Origin: Haloimpatiens lingqiaonensis
GTDB lineage: Bacteria; Bacillota; Clostridia; Clostridiales; Clostridiaceae
Length of the DNA: 50,323 nt
Assembly: GCF_901447495.1 (NCBI RefSeq)
Contig: NZ_CABDWS010000014.1
Span: 1 to 50,323, forward strand
Direction: 5' to 3'
The translations under genes were made by a program, and so were the position numbers. Below the pieces are notes generated by a model. That model was not told the origin of the DNA, made no database searches, and saw nothing but the letters and a program-made list of their open reading frames with translations. Numbering within the stretch: the stretch's first letter is position 1; each line of letters starts with the position of its first letter. Below are positions 44,430-50,323 of the stretch, one piece after another.

Positions 44430-44613
44430 TTTTTGGGGATGGTTAAGTATCGTTTTTTGAATTTTACTTAACATCGTTTTATTTTTTCTTAATTATTATC
44501 TACTTAGTTTAATTGTTCTACTTAGCCATTTTTATCGTATTGTTCTACTTAACTGTCCCCATTTTTATTATTCTACTTAACCGTCCCCATTTTTATCGCA
44601 TTTTTTCTGCAAT
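44430..44613. repeat. TTAACCGTCCCC motifs, gene-free
   Basis: GGGGATGGTTAAGTA pairs with TACTTAAC (44434-44475), followed by several CTTAACTGTCCCC/CTTAACCGTCCCCAT units at 44547-44592. No ORF. Confidence 0.55.
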
Positions 44614-45186
44614 TTATCTCTGGGATTTCTTATCTACTATATTATTAACATAAATTGATTGGTATTCCGTATCTAAAATATCCATAAAAATTTCATCATA
44701 AGCTTTTCCAGCTATAAGTTTTGCTTCTCGAAGTCTCCCAGCCTCTTTAAATCCCACTTTTTTATAACATTTTATAGCTTGCTTATTAAATGAATATACT
44801 TTTAGAGAAATATTGTGTAAATTTAATACATTGAAGCCAAAGTCTAATAAAAGATTTAACACATCTTGACCGTAGCCTTTACCCCAATAATCTTTATTAC
44901 CAATAAATATACCTACTTCTCCTATTCTATTTATGTGGTCTAGCTTTGGATATCCACAGTTTCCAATAAGCTCATCCTTTTCTACATCTACAATTGCAAA
45001 ATTATAACCGTTAGTAGAAAGCCTTTCTAAAACTGATTTTTCTGCTTCGATTCCAATAAGTTTAGATGCAAATACAAGGCCTGCAGATACCTCCATATCA
45101 TTAACCCATTTAGTATATTTTTCATAATCCTCCACATTTATAGGAGATAAATAGCATTTTTGCCCTATAAGTTTTTTAAAATACAT
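44614..45186 (-). CDS. GNAT acetyltransferase, RimJ/RimL type
   Basis: 190 residues from ATG 45186, 6 bases after GGAGG; a longer reading to 45234 lacks a ribosome binding site. Motif A is YWGKGYGQDVLNLLLDF (about 104-120), and NLHNISLKVYSFNKQAIKCYK follows. Closely similar to the genes at 42917 and 46794, so these are recent paralogues. Probable substrates are protein N-termini or small amines; nothing more precise can be read. Confidence 0.9.
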   Translation of the reverse strand: MYFKKLIGQKCYLSPINVEDYEKYTKWVNDMEVSAGLVFASKLIGIEAEKSVLERLSTNGYNFAIVDVEKDELIGNCGYPKLDHINRIGEVGIFIGNKDYWGKGYGQDVLNLLLDFGFNVLNLHNISLKVYSFNKQAIKCYKKVGFKEAGRLREAKLIAGKAYDEIFMDILDTEYQSIYVNNIVDKKSQR

Positions 45187-45285
45187 TCTAATTCCTCCTT
45201 CTTTACAATGATTATTTTTCAATTTTACCTTCAAATCTTTTCCTCAACACCGACTAGAAACCTCTACCTTCTCTATACCACTAGC

Positions 45286-45420
45286 ACACTTTGATTTAGC
45301 ACACTGGGTAACTGGCGTACTGACTTCTGTCCCTCTGGACAACTAGTACACTGTAAACTAGCTATCTAGCACACTGGTCAACTGGCACACTTACTTCTGG
45401 TCCACTAACCAACTAATACA
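45286..45420. repeat. CTAGCACACTGG microrepeats
   Basis: Imperfect repeats of units such as CTAGCACACTGG, GTAACTGGCGTACTG, CTAGTACACTG. Related blocks at 7637-7685 and 20328-20390. Confidence 0.55.
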
Positions 45421-46635
45421 CTAATTATTCATTCTTACTTCTATCCTCTTGCTGCCAGTGGACATTCTTCCCCACCCCCCTACAGGAATAGTTGCAATTG
45501 GAGTTACGTGTCCAAAATTCACATTAGCCATAACTGGTATATTATTCAGTTCTCTCTTTGTTTTTATTATTTTTATAAGCTTTTCATTTGTCATAGCTGT
45601 AGCATTTTGAAATCTTCCTATAAGAATTCCCTTTACTCCTTCAAATCCTGGTTGATGTATGATGGACTGAAGGTCTCTATCAAAGGTTTCCACATTGGTT
45701 AGCTCATCATCTTCAATAAATAATATGGAATCTTTTAAAGGTGGCATGTACTCAGTACCATGAAGAAGATTGAATGTACATAAATTTCCTCCAATTAAAG
45801 TTCCCTCTGCTTCCCCTTCATTTATAACTAAATACCCATCATTAGGAATAAAATTTCTATTTTCCTGATCTCTATACCAAGGATCATCGCTCCAAAATTC
45901 TGAAGGCTTAATCTCTATATAAGTTTTATTTTCATTGCTTGTCTCCCTGTTAACTTTATTTTTACAAACCTCATGTTTTTTAAATTCTCCAACATTGTTT
46001 GGCCCATCAATGCTTTCTTGGATACTAAACTTCTCTATACCATCTGGCCCTACAATGCTTTCGTGGCTATTAAATTTTCCTATACCATTTGCCCCCTCAA
46101 TGACTGCTTGGCTACTTTTTCCTCTTACTTTGCTTTCTTCATCTAAAAGACACCTTTTAAAATAGTCTCTTGTATATTCAATGCCTTTTTCCATACCAAA
46201 GGATGAAAAATGAGGTCCATAGTAAGTTATAAGTCCTGTTTTCTTATAAATTGCACAACATAATGCGGTTATATCTGAAAAGCCACAAAATATTTTAGGA
46301 TTATTTTTTATAATTTCATAATCAATGTATTTTAATAATTGGTTTGAATTGTAACCGCCTATGGTGGTTATAACAGCCTTTACATTCTTATCTAAAAAGG
46401 CCTCATGAATATCTTCCACACGGGATTCTATGCTCGATGATGAAAACTCATCACATTCCTCCACATGTTTTGCAAAAGTGACTTTAAGCCCCATTTCTTC
46501 AAATCTTATTTTAGCTATTTCTCTTAATTCCTGAGTTATTATTTTCATACTTCTAGCTGGTGATATCACTCTTATTTCATCACCAAATTTCAATTTGTTA
46601 CACTCTATTTTATTCACTTTTCCTATCATCTCCAT
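45421..46635 (-). CDS. S66-family peptidase (LD-carboxypeptidase/MccF-like) with repeat insertion
   Basis: 404 residues from ATG 46635, 6 bases after GGGAGGG. Peptidase family S66 (LD-carboxypeptidase/MccF, cleaving murein tetrapeptide or microcin-type conjugates). The nucleophile is Ser in FCGFSDITAL (about 113), Glu in LFIEDDE (about 305) and His in FGHVTPIATIP (about 375). An insertion of about 50 residues (about 168-215) holds three tandem 15-residue repeats (EGANGIGKFNSHESI, VGPDGIEKFSIQESI, DGPNNVGEFKKHEV) that is not usual in the family, in a region linking the two domains. The family is usually about 310-345 residues. Confidence 0.9.
   Translation of the reverse strand: MEMIGKVNKIECNKLKFGDEIRVISPARSMKIITQELREIAKIRFEEMGLKVTFAKHVEECDEFSSSSIESRVEDIHEAFLDKNVKAVITTIGGYNSNQLLKYIDYEIIKNNPKIFCGFSDITALCCAIYKKTGLITYYGPHFSSFGMEKGIEYTRDYFKRCLLDEESKVRGKSSQAVIEGANGIGKFNSHESIVGPDGIEKFSIQESIDGPNNVGEFKKHEVCKNKVNRETSNENKTYIEIKPSEFWSDDPWYRDQENRNFIPNDGYLVINEGEAEGTLIGGNLCTFNLLHGTEYMPPLKDSILFIEDDELTNVETFDRDLQSIIHQPGFEGVKGILIGRFQNATAMTNEKLIKIIKTKRELNNIPVMANVNFGHVTPIATIPVGGWGRMSTGSKRIEVRMNN
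45965..46112 (-). repeat. In-frame 45-bp tandem repeat in the S66 peptidase
   Basis: Three copies of a 45-bp unit encoding 15 residues (pattern ESI.GP.GI.KF). The unit length keeps the reading frame, so copy number may vary without breaking the gene. Confidence 0.75.
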
Positions 46636-46662
46636 AGCGCTCCCTCCCAATAATTAATATAA

Positions 46663-46806
46663 AATGTTAACCGTCCCTATTCACTACTTTAATTTCAGTA
46701 ATTTCTGCTTGACCGTCCCCATTAACTACTACTCTGATTTCAGTAATTTCTGCTTAACCGTCCCCATTCATTCTGCTCTGATCTCACCAATTTCTACTTA
46801 ACTGTC
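46663..46806. repeat. TTAACCGTCCCC tandem units
   Basis: Three to four units of about 50 bp, each with (A/T)TTTCTGCTTAACCGTCCCC followed by ATT. The last unit overlaps the 3' end of the GNAT gene 46794 and encodes its last residues GTVK plus the stop. Confidence 0.6.
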
Positions 46807-47342
46807 CCAGTAAATTCATCCTTTAATATGCCCATCAAAACATAGTCCGTATACTTGCCATCTACGTAAAAACTATTTCTCTTCCTGCCTTCTTCTTTAA
46901 AACCACATTTTGAGTAACATCTATATGCTCTTTTGTTGAAATCATGAAGCCAAAGTTCTATTCTATTTAAATTAAGTTTATTAAAGGAATAATCCAAGAG
47001 AAGTCTTATAGCTTCTTCACCATATCCTTTTCCTAAATTAGCTTCTTTTCCTAATACAATTCCCAATAAACCAACTCTGTTTTTCCAATCTATTGTTAAA
47101 AGATCTATTTGACCTAAATATTCTTCTGTATCTTTATTGGCAATTATAAAATTTTTACCTTTAGTTTTTCCATCCAATATGGAGTCTAAAAAATTTTCCG
47201 TTTCATTCAATGTATGTGGATATAAAAATATGTCTGATAAATACTTAGTAATATTGTCATCATTCACCCATTGCCTCATATAAATTAAGTCCTCTTTTTT
47301 GTACTCTCTCAGCATAATTCTTTTTCCTAATATTCTCCCCAT
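46794..47342 (-). CDS. GNAT acetyltransferase, RimJ/RimL type
   Basis: 182 residues. Motif A NLGKGYGEEAIRLLLDY (about 112-128), then LNLNRIELWLHDFNKRAYRCY and SKCGFKEEGRKRNSFYVDG. ATG 47342 follows AGGAGGAAT. Third paralogue of this type in the window. The final GTVK codons come from the TTAACTGTCCC repeat, showing that the 3' end has been rebuilt. Repeat copies 9 and 10 lie 74 bases upstream. Confidence 0.9.
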   Translation of the reverse strand: MGRILGKRIMLREYKKEDLIYMRQWVNDDNITKYLSDIFLYPHTLNETENFLDSILDGKTKGKNFIIANKDTEEYLGQIDLLTIDWKNRVGLLGIVLGKEANLGKGYGEEAIRLLLDYSFNKLNLNRIELWLHDFNKRAYRCYSKCGFKEEGRKRNSFYVDGKYTDYVLMGILKDEFTGTVK

Positions 47343-47415
47343 AGCTATTCCTCCTAGTATAATTAATATAAAATATATATGTTTTTTTCATGACAAATCC
47401 TATAAAATATTTATT

Positions 47416-47550
47416 TTTATCCGATGACTACCTGCCGTAACACTCCCACTTCTAACAAAGTGCGAGTTAACGCCAGCTACGTCCCTGGATAACGATCTCT
47501 AACCTTCAGTTGGAGTAAAAACTCCATCTGAAGCTAAGAGCTCTGTTTAT
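47416..47550 (-). repeat. Dispersed two-hairpin element, copy 9 (tandem with 10)
   Basis: - strand, ATAAACAGAGCTC to TAGTCATCGGATAAA. AAGTGCGAG and AACGCCAG changes weaken hairpin 2. Joined to copy 10 through one shared TTTAT. Confidence 0.88.
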
Positions 47551-47677
47551 CCGATGACTACCTGCCGTAACACTCCCACTTCTAACAAAGTGCGAGTTAA
47601 CGCCAGCTACCCTGGATAACGATCTCTAACCTTCAGTTGGAGTAAAAACTCCATCTGAAGCTAAGAGCTCTGTTTAT
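47546..47677 (-). repeat. Dispersed two-hairpin element, copy 10
   Basis: As copy 9 with the same changes plus a 3-base deletion (GTC lost before CCTGGATAA). The identity of the two neighbours indicates tandem duplication of an already changed copy. Confidence 0.88.
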
Positions 47678-47685
47678 AAAACAAA

Positions 47686-47735
47686 AAACCCACAGAATCA
47701 CTTTTAAATCGTGACTCCGCAGGTTTAAATTCTAA
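47686..47735 (-). terminator. Hairpin with T-run
   Basis: AAACCCACAGAATCAC and GTGACTCCGCAGGTTT form a stem with small mismatches; on the - strand it is followed by TTTTTTGTTTT. No gene ends upstream on that strand within 450 bases. Confidence 0.5.
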
Positions 47736-48165
47736 TCCGCGTGTAGGAAATTTCTTTGTACATTTAGAAAGTCTCCCTGTACCGCTCAGGTGTAACTTTA
47801 ATTGAAGTATAACTTTTAGCTATGCAACTAAAACATCTTGGTCTTGTCCACATGCTTGTATAACTTTAATCTAAGTATAACTATTACCCTAATATAATTA
47901 TTATCCCAGCATAACCATTATCCCTGTATAACGCTTAGTCTAATAACTGCATCAATAACTAATGCCCTACTCATACTTAGATATAACTCTAATTGAAGTA
48001 TAACCCTAGATACACTCACTTTATAATATATTTATTGACAATTTTAAGTGAAAAATTACGGCCTTTAAGTTAACTAAAAACTAATACCTTATTGCACTGA
48101 AAATTGTGAAATATCACTTAATTGTGTAATATGTTAACATGTTCAATAAAAACTGTCAATAGTAC
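47736..48165. other. Gene-free stretch with TATAAC repeats
   Basis: Many irregular GTATAAC/CATAAC units; AATTGAAGTATAAC occurs twice (47808, 47990). An imperfect inverted repeat with TATTGACA/TGTCAATA at its ends spans about 48031-48160. No ORF. Confidence 0.35.
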
Positions 48166-48192
48166 AATTACAAATTTTCTTAAATGTTTTAA

Positions 48193-48801
48193 TTAAACTA
48201 CCTTGCTACCATGAATTTCAGTGGCACCTGTATAATCTAAAATATATTGTCTATTTTCTTTAGTAACACCTTTTCCAGGCATAATTGTAATCCTGCCATT
48301 GGCATATTGTACTAAAGCTTTCAATTGCTCCTTTCCCGCTAAAGCATTAACTTGTCCACCTTTAGTCAATATCCTATCCACTTTTAAACTTACCAGCTGA
48401 TCTATAGCGGAGAACTTGTCCTCTATTTCATCAAAAGCCATATGGAAAGTTACACACATTGGCTTTGCTATTTCTACTAGTTCCCCCACTGCTTTTACAT
48501 CTATTTTATTATCAGCTAACACACCAATAACCACTCCATGGGCACCTAATTCTTTAGCTATTTTCACATCTTCCTTCATTATTTCTATTTCCTCCTTTGA
48601 ATATTCAAAGGAACCACCTCTTGGTCTAATCATAACCATTACAGGTATTTTCACATTATCTATAGTTGCCTTTATAGTGCCGTAGCTTGGGGTAGTACCA
48701 TCCTCTAATAAATTATCACATAATTCTAGTCTATTTGCTCCTAACTTTTCCATGGAAACTGCCTCTTTAAAATTACCTACACAAGCCTCAAAAATAGTCA
48801 T
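48193..48801 (-). CDS. cutC: Copper homeostasis protein CutC family
   Basis: 202-residue TIM barrel of the CutC family. Features: FEACVGN (4-10), GANRLELCDNL (20-30), MIRPRGGSF (57-65), GVVIGVL, VTFHMAFD and GATEIHGSKVV at the C-terminus. The family was linked to copper homeostasis; its true function is not clear. The protein is shorter than the about 248 residues of the longer family members but the core is complete. ATG 48801 follows GGGGAGGAAAAGGTT. Confidence 0.93.
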   Translation of the reverse strand: MTIFEACVGNFKEAVSMEKLGANRLELCDNLLEDGTTPSYGTIKATIDNVKIPVMVMIRPRGGSFEYSKEEIEIMKEDVKIAKELGAHGVVIGVLADNKIDVKAVGELVEIAKPMCVTFHMAFDEIEDKFSAIDQLVSLKVDRILTKGGQVNALAGKEQLKALVQYANGRITIMPGKGVTKENRQYILDYTGATEIHGSKVV

Positions 48802-49065
48802 AACCTTTTCCTCCCCTACATATTATTCTATGTACTCGTTTATATATTAACTAAACTTTAGCATAGTTCTTACTTTTTCACTCTTACTTCTTACCTACTC
48901 TATAAACTCCTATTTTACATTATTCCATACCACAATTTATTTATTATTTTCCATGTCAATCTATTTATTACTTTATGTGTAAATCATTCCCTATTATATA
49001 TCACAGTTTATTTAATATATATCATATATACATATTAACATATCTACATGTTAACAAAAAACAAA

Positions 49066-49103
49066 GAGCTCATATAAAGTTGCATAACCTTACATGAGCC
49101 TTT
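49066..49103 (-). terminator. Terminator hairpin
   Basis: On the - strand GGCTCAT...ATGAGCTC stem followed by TTTGTTTTTTG. It lies 165 bases past the membrane protein stop at 49268. The rest of 48802-49267 is AT-rich, with TTAACTGTCC/TTAACCGTCCCC motifs at 49146-49220. Confidence 0.6.
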
Positions 49104-49267
49104 TATTTAGATTATCCTTATTTTTCTTACTTATTATAAATTAATTATTAACTGTCCTTAGTTTTTTTAATTCTACCTAACTTTTTCTTGTTTATTTTAA
49201 ATTAGTTGTTAACCGTCCCCAAGTTTTTATCACCAAGTTTTTATAGAATTTCTTGTCCAGATCTTCT

Positions 49268-49690
49268 TTAAAATTTCTTATCTGAAAATTGATTTATTCC
49301 TACATATTCAACATCATCCGAGAAGGCCATATAAAGTACATATATCCATGCTACAAATACAAATATTATGCTTAATACAATCCATATTGTAGGCGTCTTA
49401 AATCTTTGGTAAAATTCCACATCCCAAATTATATATATAATAATCAAAACTAATGGGCCAATAAATGGTATGATGGCAAGAAATGCAAATAATACATTCC
49501 ACGCACTCTTATCTATTATGTGGAAAAAAATTATAAATTGTAAAAAAGGAATAAAAGCCATCCATTTGTTATTAAGCCCCGCCTTTTCAGCCAGCCTATA
49601 ATATGCAAATGCTTGAACTACGTAACTTATAACTGACACCCAAATAAGATAGGTATTATTTAAATAAGAATAGTAATTGTAATTAAACAT
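49268..49690 (-). CDS. Small multispanning membrane protein (DUF5684-like)
   Basis: 140 residues with four hydrophobic helices (about 15-32, 43-62, 65-90, 103-125). The pattern LAEKAGLNNKWMAFIPFLQF is characteristic of small Firmicute membrane proteins of the DUF5684 type. Function unknown. ATG follows GGAGGAATTT. The 34-bp tandem array starts about 85 bases upstream. Confidence 0.7.
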   Translation of the reverse strand: MFNYNYYSYLNNTYLIWVSVISYVVQAFAYYRLAEKAGLNNKWMAFIPFLQFIIFFHIIDKSAWNVLFAFLAIIPFIGPLVLIIIYIIWDVEFYQRFKTPTIWIVLSIIFVFVAWIYVLYMAFSDDVEYVGINQFSDKKF

Positions 49691-49774
49691 AAAATTCCTC
49701 CAGATAATTACTCTATACTTATATAATATTCAAAAGAGCATTCCCTATGCCAGTCCACCATTTTTTATACAAAA

Positions 49775-50080
49775 TTATTATCCTTGCTATTAATTTATAT
49801 GCATAAGCTTATTGTCTTTCCTATTAATTTATATGCATAAACTTATTGCATTTCCTATTAATTTATATGCATAAACTTATTGCATTTCCTATTAATTTAT
49901 ATGCATAAGCTTATTGTATTTCCTATTAATTTATATGCATAAACTTATTGCATTTCATATTAATTTATATACATAAACTTATTGCATTTCCTATTAATTT
50001 ATATGCATAAACTTATTGCATTTCCTATTGCTTTATATGACTTCATTTATTGTCTTTCGGTTAATTTATATTAATAAAAT
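49775..50080. repeat. 34-bp tandem repeat array
   Basis: About nine copies of a 34-bp unit built around CTTATTGCATTTCCTATTAA and TTTATATGCATAAA. The central units are nearly identical and the ends degrade. It lies in a gap with no gene. Palindromes ATATGCAT and ATAAGCTTAT are embedded in each unit. Confidence 0.9.
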
Positions 50081-50215
50081 TATTACAGAAGTTTAGCGCT
50101 TAAAAATTTTTGGGGCGTGAGCCCGCTGATTTATAATGAATGATTGAGGGTTAGGTTAAAAACCATAAATTCTGATTTTTGCTGGAAATTTTAGAGAAAA
50201 AATTTGCATAATAAA

Positions 50216-50266
50216 AGCATCCTTTTTATAATAGTTTTGACAAGAAACCAACTTAAAAAGGATGCT
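50216..50266 (+). promoter_or_regulatory. Hairpin covering the ribosome binding site of the last ORF
   Basis: AGCATCCTTTTTA (50216-50228) pairs perfectly with TAAAAAGGATGCT (50254-50266); the second arm contains AAGGA upstream of the start codon. A transcript starting upstream of the hairpin would hide the site, as in some insertion sequences that block read-through expression of transposase. A GGGCGTGAGCCCGC hairpin module is at 50112-50125. Confidence 0.5.
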
Positions 50267-50272
50267 GATAAA

Positions 50273-50323
50273 ATGAGTAAAAGTTATTTAAAACAATTAC
50301 TTACTTATATTAATAAGGTATAC
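50273..50323 (+). CDS. Start of an ORF cut by the window edge, possible transposase
   Basis: 17 codons are visible (MSKSYLKQLLTYINKVY), open to the end. The preceding hairpin that covers the ribosome binding site resembles leaders of insertion-sequence transposases, and the basic N-terminus would fit, but the identity is not proven from this much sequence. Confidence 0.4.
   Translation, partial: MSKSYLKQLLTYINKVY

Noticed and set aside
48031-48160. Large hairpin element similar to A and B
   Set aside because: The inverted repeat is broken, lacks the conserved loop and tail, and is within what AT-rich DNA can give by chance.
49775-50080. CRISPR array
   Set aside because: The 34-bp units follow each other without unique spacers, and no cas genes are present.

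Overview
The DNA is very AT-rich. Its genes have strong AGGAGG-type ribosome binding sites and AT-biased codons, and its families (folate ECF transporter under a THF riboswitch, pyruvate carboxylase, cell-wall S8 protease, LytTR/LiaF pair, ASCH and DUF5412 proteins) fit a low-GC Firmicute of the genus Clostridium. A C. botulinum group I / C. sporogenes type chromosome is my best guess from gene content and intergenic style. No rRNA, tRNA, CRISPR array, complete insertion sequence or prophage is visible.

Layout. 0.4-2.7 kb (+): polar amino-acid ABC importer (binding lipoprotein, permease, ATPase). 3.2-3.9 kb (-): FolT-type transporter under a THF riboswitch. 4.3-6.2 kb (-): M19 dipeptidase and a broken membrane sensor gene. 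6.2-9.3 kb: a gene-poor repeat region holding two large hairpin elements, with one amidase-domain gene beside it. 9.3-12.8 kb (+): pyruvate carboxylase. 12.8-17.6 kb (-): a 1587-residue cell-wall-anchored subtilase. 18.7-23.9 kb (-): RsgA GTPase with a possible leader peptide, MFS transporter, a 57-residue small protein and an FGGY sugar kinase. 24.2-28.4 kb (+): a candidate small RNA, a two-component system and a lipoprotein. 28.6-34.7 kb: cobyric acid synthase, a TPR secreted protein, patatin, a chimeric ASCH/GNAT ORF and LiaF-like/LytTR genes. 34.8-41.6 kb (-): DUF5412, a type I toxin relic (+ strand), Uma2 nuclease, an AAA/PD-(D/E)XK protein, MazG-like, M50 protease and small membrane proteins. 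41.6-49.7 kb (-): methyltransferase, zinc-ribbon protein, four GNAT acetyltransferases with GNAT relics, an S66 peptidase with a repeat insertion, CutC and a membrane protein. The window ends in a 34-bp tandem array and the start of a possible transposase.

The striking part is between the genes. (1) A roughly 134-bp two-hairpin element occurs ten times, always with the same ends. (2) Two roughly 284-bp elements (6290-6572 and 7692-7976) form hairpins of about 235 nt whose 18-bp and 16-bp helices are perfect in both copies but differ completely in sequence. Loop, base and 3' tail are conserved. This is very strong covariation and I recognise no known RNA class. (3) A promoter-to-terminator unit at 24187-24379 looks like a roughly 155-nt small RNA with C-rich single-stranded motifs. 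(4) Several other short repeat families (long-hairpin terminators, TTAACCGTCCCC motifs, ATATCAA and CTAGCACACT microrepeats) are mixed together, and in at least four places a repeat supplies the C-terminus or stop codon of an ORF. Gene relics (membrane sensor, toxin, ASCH/GNAT, VOC, GNAT fragments) show that these spaces are also sites of deletion and rearrangement.
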